Positions 1-11,718 of a stretch of 64,000 bases of DNA are shown one piece after another (positions within the stretch are counted from its first letter, which is position 1; each line of letters opens with the position of its first letter). A program made the position numbers and the translations under genes. This DNA comes from Larix kaempferi (Eukaryota > Streptophyta > Pinopsida > Pinales > Pinaceae), in assembly GCA_027924585.1 (NCBI GenBank), contig BSBM01000125.1:5585001-5649000 (forward strand), in the 5' to 3' direction. The notes under the pieces are model-generated. The model was given only the letters and a program-made list of their open reading frames with translations. It ran no database searches and was not told where the DNA came from.

Positions 1-1228
1 TCCACGCACCGGTGATAGATGGTTTAAGAATTTTCGGTTATCGCGGAAGGAGTATGACTGTGTTTTCAAACCTGAGTTTTTGGCCGTGAAGGGTGAGAAG
101 GGCTTCTCCAAGCTTTGGGTTAGAGAGGAATTTCACAATTCCCTGATGATCATCACCAAACTGATTACTTGTGAAGGCCGGTTCTCCACTTACAAAGCTT
201 GTCATTTTCGCCTATTAGCTCATTTCGAGTTCGGTAAGCTTCTGAATTTTCCATTTTATTTTTGGAAGAGTTTGAGTAAAATGGCTTCACAAGTTAGGAA
301 GAACCTAGAACATCCAACTCATAGTCTTTACCATCATGGACTTATTAAAATGCTCGTTTTAGCTGAATTAAAGAAGCAAAGCCGGGTATGGGAACAGTTC
401 GTATATGAGCTATCTAATCCTCATCTTCAATCATCCTTGGGGAATGAATCCGGTGAGCCTCGTATCCCTGATTTAATGGAGAAAGCTTCCTCTGCAAACA
501 ATTCTGTTCATCAAAATGATTACCCTCCTGAACCAGCTATTAATAGTTGCAAGAAACCTGCCCCATTACATGCTAAGAGGTTTCCAATCTCTAAGAGACA
601 ATGTGTTAGCTCTTGGTCTGGGGGAGATAAGGAGCATGAAAACTTGTTTGTTTTGTCCAATAGACGATTTACTCACAGCATGGCTGCTAAATAAGGGAGA
701 AAGGAATCTAAGGGTAAAGAACCTGTCCAAGTCGAATTGCCATCATCCGATGCTTCCTCTACCCATGATAACTCTGATTCTCCTGGTTCTCCTCATTATT
801 CTACAATGTCGAGTCCTGTCAGTGAACCTTTGCTGCCAGTATCCCCTTCAAAATCAAGTCTAAAATCTGCCAAAGCATCACTTTCCAAATCAGGTTCAAA
901 ATCTACTAAGTCGGAGGCTTCAGCACAGGGAATTGATTATTTTAGGCAAAAGAATTTTAAATTAACAAGGAAGTTGCAAGAGTATGTGAGGTTGGATCGG
1001 GTCATCAAGAAGGAAAATGCCATTTTAAAGGCTAGAATAGTGTCTTTACAAACTTTGGTTGATGAGGTTACAGGGACAAATCACAGTCTTCGAAAACAGT
1101 TAAAGAAGAAAGATAAACAGTTTGAACAATTGGTTAGTATACAGCAACAATCTGCCCTGTCTCCTCCTCAGGTTCAAGTCCTATTTAATACCTCAGCCTC
1201 AGTCTCTGGAGTTGGATCCAAGGATTGA
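1..1228 (+). pseudogene. Last ORF of an LTR retrotransposon (plant transposon-protein-like), one internal stop
   Basis: The frame is open from the window edge (residues PRTGDRWFKNF at bases 2-34) to 1228, except for one TAA at 692-694, so the true start lies outside the window. The N-terminal ~150 residues look like a compact helical domain (FGKLLNFPFYFWKSL around 235-275) of the kind found in plant retroelement ORFs of unknown function. A Ser/Pro/Lys-rich linker follows (about 737-920), then a coiled coil with heptad-like LKARIVSLQTLVDEV near 1015-1060. It ends about 70 bases before a polypurine tract and LTR, the place of an extra 3' ORF (env-like position) in Tat/Athila-type elements. Function is unknown. 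I am sure of the frame and moderately sure of the retroelement context. Confidence 0.6.
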
Positions 1229-1295
1229 TAATCTACTTGAAGGTTCAAATTTTGTCTATCTGAAACTTTCTTGCATAGGGACATGCAAGACCTTC

Positions 1296-1308
1296 AGTCT
1301 GGGGGAGA
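1296..1308 (+). other. Polypurine tract
   Basis: Purine-rich CTGGGGGAGA lies directly before TGTTGG, the usual junction of internal region and 3' LTR; it would prime plus-strand DNA synthesis. Confidence 0.6.
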
Positions 1309-2004
1309 TGTTGGTCTCTTATTTTGACTATTCGGTCTAATATTTTCTAGCTTAAAGTCTTATGGAATCAAATAATCATCAGTTTTGTTGTATCTGATTA
1401 TGTATTTTTGGGAGATCAACATTACTAAGCTTTGGTAAGGGATTTTTAATTACTTGTTTATCACTTTGCCTTGTTTTATGCATATGATTTGGCATTTAGG
1501 TTTCATTTAATGATAGGTCAAGTAATACGTTTTTGTTCTCTTCTATGCAGGGGGTCTTTCGCTACCCAACTCCATGCTTGTCTCGGCGTTCAAAGAAATA
1601 TTATGCAGCGATTTGGGGGATTCGATCTACAATTGAGGTGTTCTCTTGGATTCACCTCACCTTTCAGTTGCTTATGAAGATTCCTTAGCTGTTGTTTCGT
1701 GGATGTCCTGTGTTTGAGGAGTTGTTGCTTTCCTGCTTTAGTATTATGTGGATTTCAGGGGATTTGAGCTCCCATCTTTGGCTCAGCTATGCCGAGATAA
1801 CTGTAGGGTTGTTAGTTATATCAATCCTTGTTTCAAGGACGATTTCACTTTGTATTTTCATTATAAAATGATACTTGAAACCCTAAGTATATATAATACT
1901 CAGAGAAGATTGTAACACTTGATTTCATCAATATAATCAGCATTTATCTCCTTTAAGTTTTGACTTAAGACTGGAAGGCGTTGAGGGCAGGGCCCCCTTC
2001 AACA
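1309..2004 (+). repeat. 3' LTR of the retrotransposon whose ORF opens the window
   Basis: It starts TGTTGG right after the polypurine tract and ends TTCAACA, giving inverted TGTTG/CAACA ends. It holds TATATATAATACTCAG near 1887 followed by a run typical of an R/U5 region. The partner LTR is off the left edge, so the ends are inferred from termini only and no target duplication can be checked. Confidence 0.55.
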
Positions 2005-3480
2005 CCTACCCCTGGTATTCTAGCATTGTGCATTTTACAGTAATAGATGTAATGGTTTCTTCTTTTGGCAGTGTTTTCTGGAATAGTAATGGTTTTGCTT
2101 ATCTGTGAGTGGAAATAGAATGTATGCCTGCAGGTTATTAGTTAATTGCATTTGCATTTTGATTTAGCGCAGAGAGTAGATTTAAGAGTGATCTGTATTT
2201 AAGATCTTCCTTGGTTTTTAATGTGAGTTGTTTATTAATGGTTAAGGTAGTGATGAAATGTGTGATAATTTTGATTGGATCCATTATAGAATCGATTTAA
2301 TGAGATTGGGAGTAGATTGAAGTTTTACCTTTCCTTTACTGCCAGTATTGAAGTGATCACCGAATGGTTACAGGATTGGTTTATAATCCCTCTTGTTATC
2401 GAATTTGCAAGACTGTAGAATAGATGGAGGAATGGTGTGTATTTAAATTTCCCTTTTGATTTCCAGTGTGAATTGTAGTGTTGGCAAACTGGTAATGAGC
2501 TTGATTTTAGTTACTGAGGAATCGATTTGCTGAAGAGAAAAGATTATATTTCATATTTCCTCTTACTGTTAGCGCTCGAGTGAATAGTGAATAGTTCCAT
2601 TCTTTCAACTTTTGAGGTCACAAAACTGTAGAGTAGATTTTCATTGCAGTGTATGGATTTAAAAAAAAAGATTTACAATAGCAGAAGGTTTGAATCTTTC
2701 GATTTACAAAGCATCTAGAGTTTGTTAAACAGTCCTTTTCGAATGATGACTAAATAGGAGTTGGAGTTGTGTTTCTTGGTATCGAATGAAGTTTGAGAGT
2801 CATAGTTTATAACATTGTTTTCATAGAATTAAACTCCAGTTTCATAATTTGCATATAGGTAAGAATGAGTGAATATTTCCTAACACAATTAATATTTATT
2901 GGTGAGTATTTTCTGAATATCCTCAACATTCTCTTGTGTGCGCTTGTATACACAAAACGCAAGCAGGGTATATTTCAACAGTAGCAGCAAACCAAACTTC
3001 CTTTTGTTAAGCTGTTTGTGGACAAGTTAGAGTTGAAAGGAAACAAGTTTCATTTAAGTAATTATTTGAGAGTGTTTGTGTAGATTTTAGCATCAGAATT
3101 TGTAAGATTAATGGTTGGAAGTTTTAGATACAACACCAGGTCACTAAGATTGATTGAGCAGGCTGTTTGTTTTGAAGAGTAAACTATAATTGCTGTAGCT
3201 TAAGATTACTGTAGTTTACCATTTCTTTGGAAGATTGCTGTAGGTTGCTGTGAGTTATATTGAATTTGACAGTAAGGTAGGAATCAGCAAATTGATTTCC
3301 TTTTTCTTTATGACAGACCTAGAAACACTTAGCATTGATCATTCAATACAGTAGTAGCTTTATCAATTTCATTTTTGTTTGTGAGTAGACTAGAATTTCT
3401 TGAAGTATGAGCATTAAGACTACTTTGCCCGCACATATAGTGTAGCAGCTTAAAGTTTACGCACCCTGGTTGACAATTAA
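2005..3480. other. No gene; weak degenerate repeats
   Basis: AT-rich sequence without credible coding potential. Around 2160-2220, 2400-2460 and 2620-2670 a loose motif recurs (CTGTAGA-TAGAT ... GTGT-TGGATTTAAA), suggesting very old tandem copies or LTR debris. I see no exon, RNA gene or intact element. Confidence 0.35.
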
Positions 3481-3491
3481 ATCAAGGTAAA

Positions 3492-4664
3492 TTAAATATC
3501 ATTAATTTGTATATGGAAGGGAAAAGACCAATTTGGCCCCCGCAGAACTGGTGTTGAAGACAATTTTGACTTTAATGTGTCAAAGGTTGTCTGACAGTGT
3601 TGATCCCAATCGAAACCACTGTCTTTGGCTAATAATTTGAACAGTGGGGCTGCTATCTTTGTAAAATTAGCAATAAACCTACGATAGTACCCTGCATGTC
3701 CCATAAAACTTCTAACTTCTTTTTGTGTAGCTGGTGGAGATAGACTAGTAATGATTTCAATTTTTGCTGGGTCTACCTTAATACCTTCTGATGAAACATG
3801 GTGCCCTAAAACAATACCCTCAGTTAACATCATCTTACACTTTTCATGGCTTAAAGCAAGATTTGTTTCTTGGCACCTAATTAAAACTTTCTCCAGGTTA
3901 TCTAAGGATTCCTTGAAATCATTACCATAGACTGTAAAGTCATCCATATATATTTCCACACAATCATGGACTAAATCAGCCAAAACACCTAACACTGCCC
4001 TCTGTAAAGTGGCAGGAGCGTTACATAGTCCAAATGGTAATACCTTGTAAGCATAAGTTCCCCATGGGCAGGTGAAAGTAGTTTTTTCTTGATCCTCAGG
4101 GGCTATTCTTATCTGGTTATACCCACTGTATCCATCCAGAAAAGAAAAATATTTTTTTCCTGACAATGTATCCAAAACCTGGTCTATGAAAGGAAGAGGG
4201 AAGTAGTCTCTGAGAGTTGCTTTATTTAACTCACGAAAATCAACACATATTCTCCACTTACCTCCCTTCTTCGGGACAATCACCAACGGAGATACCCATT
4301 TGCTATCAGAAATGGGATAGATGAAATCTGCATCCAACAATTTTTGTAATTCATCTTTCACAATGTCTTTAAGCGCAGGATTCATTCTTCTCTGTGGCTG
4401 CCTTACTGGTCTAATATTTTCCTGCGTATAGATGTGATGAATGCATGTGTCAGGGTGAATGCCTTTCATGTCTGTATAAACCCAAGCAAATGCCCCAGAC
4501 TGTGCCTTAAGTAAATTAACTACCTGAATTTGCTGGCTTTGAGACAGATTTGCATTAATAAACAAAGATCTCCCTGGACTAATCTCCATTGGTATAGTTG
4601 CAACTCCAACCTTCTCATCTATGAATAAAACTACTGATGACAATGGATGAATCTTTGTCCTCAT
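3492..4664 (-). pseudogene. Ty3/gypsy reverse transcriptase fragment (Athila/Tat-like)
   Basis: An open frame of 390 codons on the minus strand. In order it shows the RT linker (GAFAWVYTDMKGIHPDTC), the palm entry (NPALKDIVKDELQKLLDA, SKWVSPLVIVPKKGGKWRIC), the fingers (FLDGYSGYNQI), the primer grip region (KVLPFGLCNAPATLQRA) and the catalytic YMDD box (EIYMDDFTVYG). Then come the thumb and connection (YYRRFIANFTKIAAPLFKLL) and the first residues of RNase H, where it stops. Protease and gag are absent upstream; RNase H proper and integrase are absent downstream. Its intact frame suggests a fairly young fragment. The N-terminal edge is fused to a copia-type leader (see 4665-6207), so the first methionine is not a native start. 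Confidence 0.9.
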
Positions 4665-6207
4665 GTCATCAAGATCATATGTTCTTGAACTAGAACATGA
4701 TTTGTCTTTCTTGGTGTACCTTTCATGTTAGCGAACAACATAAACCTCAAACAACACCATAATGCATTAGTACAATCATAAGTGTCAACACCCTAATCAA
4801 TGAATATCTTCTATCATGCATTCATAATTTTATTAAGGTGATACGACAAGTCTAAATTTAATTAAGATTGTACTAACCGTAATAACATGAAGACAAACAT
4901 ACCATAAACTTAATCATGAACAAATCTCAAAACATACCTGGATGAGTCATACATGTCGAGATTCCTTGTAATCTTCTTATGTAAGGCCTTAGTCTCATCT
5001 CCCTCTGAAACAGGAACTTCTTCACTTATGCAGGTGACCAATCCATTCTCTTCTAGGATTAACCCAATCCACTTGATTTGTAGGAACTGGATCTGGAGCT
5101 GGATTAGGGTTTATCAGAGAAACCCTAAAAAATTCAAACTTCTGAAAGGATAGAAATATGCGCCTTGATGAGCTGATCAAGCTGGTATACTCATAATTTG
5201 AAAACTGCAAAGTTTCACCCCTCAAATTTTCCTTTGAAACTTCCAGATTCACTGGACATGACCCCGAACTAGGGTTTGATAAATCCCACCCTTATTCCCA
5301 ATCAAAAGGTTTGATCCAAATCTTTAAGCCTCTATTTTTCTGAGGAGCTTCCGGCCGTGGTGACAAATTTCAAAAATTTCCATTTTTACAGAAGCCCTAA
5401 TTTTCCACTTTTCCGATCAAAGTCCCGAACTAGGGTCTGATCAAGCCCGACCTTCTGCCCAACCAAAAACTCTGATATTCATCTCTAAATTTTTATTTTG
5501 ATGAGTAGTATTCAGCCATAGTCTCCGATTACAAAAATTCCAACTTTCTCCAAAACCATAAATTCCGGAAGCCATGAATGAAGGTGCTCCAAAATAATTT
5601 TGTTTTGACAGAAATATGTACCTGATTGTTTCTGGTGTAACTATGAACTTTTCAATCCACAGGGTCTGAAAACATTTCCTGTGATATCCCGACTTGTCAT
5701 CTTTCCAACCCCACAAGTCTGACCTCAAATGGATTCACTGAGAGAGAGTTATGCCAAGTGTCGCAACGTGACCTATTTATGGGATAAAACAGGAGAGCAA
5801 ACTTGTACAGAGTGCCATGAGTTTAGTTTCGGCCTCTGAAAAAGTTACCTGGGAATTTACAGTCCATGCACTACCTATAACTTTTTACAAAATTTCATTT
5901 GGAGCTTCCTGGCCCAAGTTATGACCTTTTTTCCAAGGTCACATGTTTATGACTGAGATCTAGAAGAGGCAGAAACCCTATATTGTATAGATCATAAATC
6001 ACAAAGTACAATGAATTAGAGGTTGTCCTTTGGACACAAGGTACATGGGGATATTAGCTTCTCCCTATACGATTTTCATACCCTGAAACCTTGCCGAAAT
6101 TTATTTATAGCAAAAGTGCTATGATGACTGGTTTTTTCTATATCAAGCCCTAGCTTCACAATTGCAACAAGTGTCATACATGCCATACCATGCATTCTTT
6201 CAGGATA
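4665..6207 (-). repeat. 5' leader of a Ty1/copia-type LTR element, partial copy
   Basis: This stretch aligns with 28830-30153, the untranslated leader of the copia-type element in this window. Shared blocks include CAACACCATAATGCAT near 4755, CTTCTTATGTAAGGCCTTAG near 4974, CAAGTGTCGCAACGTGACCT near 5755 and TCCAAGGTCAC near 5932. Read on the minus strand it follows the primer binding site at 6208-6219. Any open frames in it (for example 5441-5728) are chance. At its left end the leader passes, within a few bases of 4650, into the gypsy RT fragment. Confidence 0.75.
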
Positions 6208-6219
6208 GCTCTGATACAA
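6208..6219 (-). other. Primer binding site (initiator tRNA-Met type)
   Basis: On the minus strand TTGTATCAGAGC follows the LTR directly. It differs by one base from TGGTATCAGAGC, the standard plant copia PBS. Confidence 0.75.
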
Positions 6220-6863
6220 TGTTAGTTTTTCATAATTTACTTCAATTTGATCTAGGATCTTAACTGAGAGAACAACATGTACAGCATATCTACAGCATAT
6301 CAATCATGGACACAATAATGCAATCACACAAGAGACACGGAGTTTACTTGGGGAAAACCATAAAGGTTAAAAACCCCAATAACTTCCTCAGAGATAGATA
6401 GAGCAATGATACAACCCAAGCATAAGAGATAAACATCTCCTAGCAGCAGCTTCTCCTCCTCCACAAATGCGCCACTCTCCCGAGAGTGTGATAGAGAATA
6501 GAATGATAAAATAGAGTGCCTCCCACACTCTATTTATACTTGACTTGACTTGCCTAATAACCTTTACTAGGTCGGCCTCAACTTAACCACATAACACAAA
6601 GCTGACTTGTCCGACACCCAATAGGGTGGTCTAATAACCCTTTGACCTACATGGCCGACCCCCAATAGGGTGGTCTAATAACCCTTCGACCCACATGAAT
6701 TATATAGGGCCGAACCAACAAGGTGGTCTAATAACCCATCAAGTATAAGTTACGACACTTACAATATAAATGACGACACTTCCGTATAGAGGAATAATAA
6801 CATCTCTATAGGAATACAATATACATATATTAAATACATTTCGAAGTTACATATACATCAACA
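6220..6863 (-). repeat. LTR flanked by PBS on one side and PPT on the other
   Basis: A 644-bp LTR with TGTT...AACA ends. On the minus strand it is followed by a primer binding site and preceded by a polypurine tract, so it served as 3' LTR of one unit and 5' LTR of another. It is related to, but clearly different from, the 542-bp LTR of the copia element (shared ACACAAGAGACAC block near 6328, and repeated GGTGGTCTAATAACCC near 6627, 6670 and 6721). No second copy lies in the window. Confidence 0.75.
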
Positions 6864-6874
6864 CTCCCTCTTAA
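6864..6874 (-). other. Polypurine tract
   Basis: On the minus strand TTAAGAGGGAG runs into the LTR start TGTTGATG. The copia element has TTAAGGGGGAG in the same place. Confidence 0.65.
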
Positions 6875-7812
6875 CTAGGAAGGTATTTCTCGACACAGGT
6901 CTTCTAGCACAAGGCTTCATCTCTGGATCATCATCACTGGATAATCATCATCGATTCATCGTCATCGTCACTACTGTTGCTATCTCAATCAATCTCTAAA
7001 TCTACTCGTCATATGAAGTTCTACAGAGCCAGTCCTTTTTCATATTGGATGTAGGCCCACCACCTGCAGTTCTTCATCATCACTGTCCATACTATGGAAT
7101 CCTCAGGACTTATTATGTGCATCACAAAACCTCGAAAGAGCATCCCAAGACTGATTACGAGCACACAGCTCAACCTATCGGATCTGCTAGGATCTTTTAC
7201 ATGTAATTGCACAACCTGTCCACGACCATGGAGTATCATCCTGATACTCATAATCATACTGATCATCATCCACGAAGCACAATCTAGATGCACACAACAC
7301 AGCACTGACACTCACCGACATGGAAGGACTTTCCTCTGACCATCTGGGAAAGGCTCAACACTCACATCAACTCACATGGGAGAACACATCTGCCACCATG
7401 TCGGAAAGGCTCTTCACTTACATCAACGCACATGGGAGAACACATCTACCACCATGTTGGAAAGGCTCTGCACTTACATCAATGCACATAAGAGAACACA
7501 TCTACCACCATGTCAGAAAGGCTCTGCACTTACATCAATGCACATTGGAGAACACATCTACCACCATGTCGGAAAGGCTTTGCACTTACATCAATGCACA
7601 TGGGAGAACACATCTACCACCATGTCGGAAATGCTCTGCACTTACATCAACGCACATGGGAGAACACATCTACCACCATGTCGGAAAGGCACTATGCATC
7701 TGTGTCTTTGGAACTCATCACAAATAATCCAACTAATTATGTAATGTATCCACCTGATACATATGATCATCCTGATCATCATCATAGCATCATCTTGATG
7801 CATATCATCTGA
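6875..7812 (-). repeat. 3' internal region of the copia-type element, rich in short repeats
   Basis: Non-coding sequence upstream of the polypurine tract. It contains TCATCATC-type runs (6926-6975), one copy of the unit ACAGAGCCAGTCCTTTTTCA near 7023, which forms a long array in the related element at 24523-25215, and the 56-bp array below. Reading frames here on either strand are repeat artefacts. Confidence 0.6.
7325..7700. repeat. 56-bp tandem array, about 6 copies
   Basis: The word AGAACACATC recurs at 7381, 7437, 7493, 7549, 7605 and 7661, exactly 56 bases apart, within a unit ending CACTTACATCAACGCACATGGG. Since 56 is not a multiple of three, each of three frames stays open in turn, which explains the overlapping His-rich frames. 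Confidence 0.9.
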
Positions 7813-10635
7813 TTTGAAGACCGACATGCTAGAAGCTGTCAAGAATATGGCTATGCATGGTAAAGTATACAAGTGGGACAACTTCTTGGCTGACATTATC
7901 AAGTACACATTCCATAAGTGCCAAGACGAAGGGACCACCATCCGTTACCCCTCTGTACTTATCTAGATTGCTATGACCCATCTTTGGCCGAAAGAAAACA
8001 AATATTTTTCCCAAGAACTAATTGTCCTCATGGAGAATTTCCATTGTTTCACTCTTGGAACAAGTCGACATGGTCCATCAATAGTTAAACTCTAGCTGGA
8101 AGCACATTTTATAGACCTCAAAACAACAACGACAAGATGGAGGGTACCACAGAACGTTCGACGAAGTATACCCCCGACAGCACACATCCAACTTTTTTTG
8201 GATGATACAGTGGTTTGGTACAGAGAAGGTGTAGCAGGTCAGGATAAATGCCTTGACTATTACCCATCAGTAAGTGAAATTTTCACGGAGTTGAGTCAAC
8301 AATCCAATGAAGTACTGGAAATTCCAGCCCATGCCTGAAAATTCGACTTTACATTTGTCGAACCATTGACAGATGCGAAACAAGAAGAAGCATATGAAAG
8401 CCGGTTGTACATGAATACCTTCACATATCAGCTAGAACCAGTACCTAACCCTAAGGTATTGGCACTTACAATGACTCCACACAAATAATCAATAGAAGCC
8501 AGGGAGCAGTTGAATAGCAGCACAGATTCTGACAACCCAGAACATCTTCTGACACATGACAACATACAGAAGGTAGCAGCTGAACTAATTATGGCTCGAC
8601 AGAACAAGGCAGTACCAACCCAGGGGAAATGAAAAATAAAGGTAGCCTTTCAAGAACCTATGGAAGAATACAAGATCGAATTATACAACACTTCCACTCA
8701 GATCCTTGAAGATGCAACCAAGAACAAATTACCTATCGAAGACCAGTTCAAAAAAAATTTGGAAACAGATAAGTACCCACCTTCTCAAATTATTGTTAAG
8801 AAACCCAAAATTCTAGTTGAACCCCATGTCAACTTGACCGATCTTACCCCTCCGTCTTCCCCAACCGCAATAGAGGAAGAAAGTACATCTTTAGCATTAC
8901 CTGCCCCTACTAACCCAGTAGATGCTATGTTGAGTCATTTCATCGCAAATCTTCCAGCATTATGTCCCAACTGGCGCGAGATGGTCATTCGACAACCAAT
9001 ATTTGCAACCCCAGCCACCGTTCTGGTTAACCTAGCTCCCCTCGACACTATTCAAATCGACAATTTACCCTTATCATCGACAGTACGGGATGTTGTCGGC
9101 CATAAAAAGACCCACCATATCAAAAACCCCAACCCATTAGGTCTAGTTTATTCACAACAAACAACTATTTACACCCCCCTTCCAATCACATCATTACCAC
9201 GGCAAATGATTCCACCTCGACCCGTAGTCAATTAAAGTGAAAAGTCTCCCCAAGTTGTCCTTCCCCATGTCGAGACTGTAATTGAGTCAAGTCTAGTAGG
9301 TCCGGGTCCATTCAACAGTACCACTTCATTGAGTCCACTTACGACATCAATCGACCCACCATCATTCCCGACAAGTCAGTCGAGTCTCCCTGTCGATGAA
9401 TTCATGTCTATTCTGGTGACGCAACAACAAAACAAAGAAGCAATCACAATAAAAGCAATTGAAGCCGACTACGTTCAAACCAAGGAACCAACCGCAACTC
9501 AAGATTTTGCATCCAACACGATAGAACCACCAGAGCACACCAATGTTCCAGACATTAGTACAAGCAATATGGATACATCCAACATACCAACAAATATTCT
9601 ACCAAGTGTCGGAATTGTTGAACATGAAATTCCAGTTACTACGGAAGCAGTACCAAGTATACAAGTCCAAACAGACCAAGCTGTTGCTAGCATGCAAGCA
9701 GCCATCGACAGTCATCCAGCAATAGCTGAAAAATATAAGGGGCCAGAACAGCAAGTCATAAGTAAAGAAAAAGAAAAAGAGAAGAGTAGCCAGAAGAAAC
9801 ACAAAGAAAGGAAACGCAAAGAAAAAGAACTTCAGCAGCAACTACAAACGCAGCAAACGCAACAAGGTCAATCAGAAAATACTATGTCAGTATACATAGA
9901 TCAATTTGGAGCTATTGCCATCTATCAACCACAGTTGGAATCCCAAGAAGAGCTTGATTTACTTGAAGATGCAGTTTTCAAAGCACAAAGATGTCATCGA
10001 CAGGAAACAGAAGACCAGTTAGTCCAGCTCCAGGAAGAAAGGACTATGTTTCTTGTTAAGTGTGAAAACTTAGCTCAGCAAGTTATCCCACTTCCATCCA
10101 GTTCCAACACGACATCACCTCTTGACAGAGCATACCAACCATTCGAATCTATCATGTCGATGTTATGATCCGAGCTACTCAAAAGACAACAGGACTAGGC
10201 TGTCGAAGTAGCTTCTCTCATGGAAAATCAGTTTACAACCTTCACAAAAGCTTTCAATTTACTCAAACAATATGATATTCAAGCAACAAACTCACCGAAT
10301 TTCTAACCAAATGGTATGTACATTATGGTGAAGTCTACAAAGAACTGCAAAAGACAAGGGCATTGCTAGGCACACTTCACCGATAGCATTTGAATACAGA
10401 GGAGGCACTTATTGAAAGACTAGATAATCAGATCATCATGGAAAATAAAAAACTAGACAAATTAGAAAAACAAGAAACACGGTGGATATCTCAGGCACGC
10501 TGTGGCCTCAATAAACTTGAATAAATTCAACCTCGACTTCAACACTCACTTGCTGCTTCCCATGAAACAATCACTACATTTGGACCCGACATGATCCATT
10601 TACAGGCTATATCCACCGACGACAAGATATCCTAG
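7813..10635 (+). pseudogene. Long decayed ORF of an unclassified retroelement
   Basis: A single long frame with several stops and late frameshifts can be followed across the whole interval. The first ~170 codons (MLEAVKNMAMHGKVYKWDNF near 7828; KYFSQELIVLMENFHCFTL near 8009) look like a plant retroelement helical domain. The middle (8660-9235) is Pro/Thr-rich. The next open part (9329-10168) has a lysine/glutamate block (EKEKEKSSQKKHKERKRKEK near 9770-9830), a Gln-rich run and a coiled coil. After 10170 the frame breaks up but remains Glu/Lys/Gln-rich to about 10630. The layout (helical domain, low-complexity linker, coiled coil) resembles the ORF at 1-1228. I do not recognise the family. Confidence 0.45.
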
Positions 10636-10639
10636 TTTC

Positions 10640-11688
10640 ATATGTATCCTTTGTTGTATGGAATAAGTATCATAAGTCTTGATATCCTCATATCTCCAGG
10701 AAAATACATCCATGTATTCCTCAAACAACTTAAGGTATCTCTGCTTGAGGTTTGCATTCAAGAATTTTGATAGCTTGATGTATTTTGGATCCTGCTAAGT
10801 AGCTATGTTCAAATCCTCTACATCTTCAGCTTTTGGGTGGAAAATAGGATTGACAGAAATATGATTTTTGTTAAATATTTGTTCTAGATGTCCCATCAGC
10901 TTGGGTATAAAAAAAAATCAACTACATGTTCTTATGATTTGTTATGCGTCTGGTAAGATCTAGAGATAATTGTCCTTCAGCTTATTGCACTGTCAACTCC
11001 TCAGTTGTATCTTGGTGTATATAGGAAGCATAAAATTCAACAACCATTTCCAAGAACCTTTTGATCTATTGATCATATTCAAACACCTACCAGTTTTTCA
11101 AATTATCATGAATTGAGGGTCTGCATCTCATCTCTACTTTATATCTGAGTTGTACTTTTTTAGGAGGTCTGAACGTGCTTGTACCTAAAGATAGAGAATC
11201 AACTTACTGATTTAATTCTTTGAGAAAAATAGTGACATCAAAATAATGGAAATCATTATCTATTGTGTCCCACACTTGATTTCTATAGTCCCTCATCCTA
11301 GTATGCTTAGTCTAATAGTTTTTATTGACTTGATGCACCACCAACACTCAATCTGCAAATACACAAATCTTTGTAATCCCTATTTTCCTAGTAGCCTGAA
11401 GACCAAGTATCAATGTTTCATACTTTGCTACATTCTTTGTGGCTTCAAATGTATGATAGGGAAACATGTTCACCCTTTGGGGGAATGCGTAGAAAACCTT
11501 CTTATGCTTCTTCCTTTGATGAATCTCCATCAAAAAAAAACTTCCAAATCACCTCTATACTGGACAACCCATTTCGAGCTATAGGATGTATTTCTGGGAA
11601 GGCTTCATATTCATCACTAACAAAATACAACACCCCATTTCTTCTTCTAAATAATACACAAGAACGTTCTTGGGGTTTTTTTGGTCAC
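10640..11688 (-). pseudogene. Ty3/gypsy polyprotein: RNase H-like domain then start of the RT linker
   Basis: On the minus strand the segment reads, with stops and shifts, AYV/SDQKNPKNV next to the CACTA border, then an RNase H-type block (FEATKNVAKYETLILGLQAT near 11410-11460; CVFAD in place of the usual FGDS). There follow VNKNY-TKHTRMRDYRNQVW, STFRPPKKVQLRYKVEMRCR and finally LFEEYMDVFSWRYEDIKTYD near 10690. The last is the linker that normally enters RT. The sequence stops at about 10636 against the plus-strand ORF. It continues the protease fragments at 22957-23149 and 30713-30969. Domain order here is protease, RNase H, RT linker. The copy is dead, with many stops. Confidence 0.75.
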
Positions 11689-11691
11689 TTA

Positions 11692-11718
11692 CACTAGTGC
11701 ATTTGGACCAAATTCCGA
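11692..11718 (+). repeat. Left terminal inverted repeat of the CACTA element
   Basis: 27 bases matching the reverse complement of 19751-19777 with a single mismatch (G for T at base 8). Confidence 0.95.

Noticed and set aside
7320-7812. Three overlapping His-rich frames
   Set aside because: Same 56-bp repeat read in three registers; non-coding 3' region of an LTR element.
9599-9841. Phe-rich minus-strand frame resembling membrane segments
   Set aside because: Antisense of the AAAGAAAAAGA-type Lys/Glu block of the plus-strand ORF.
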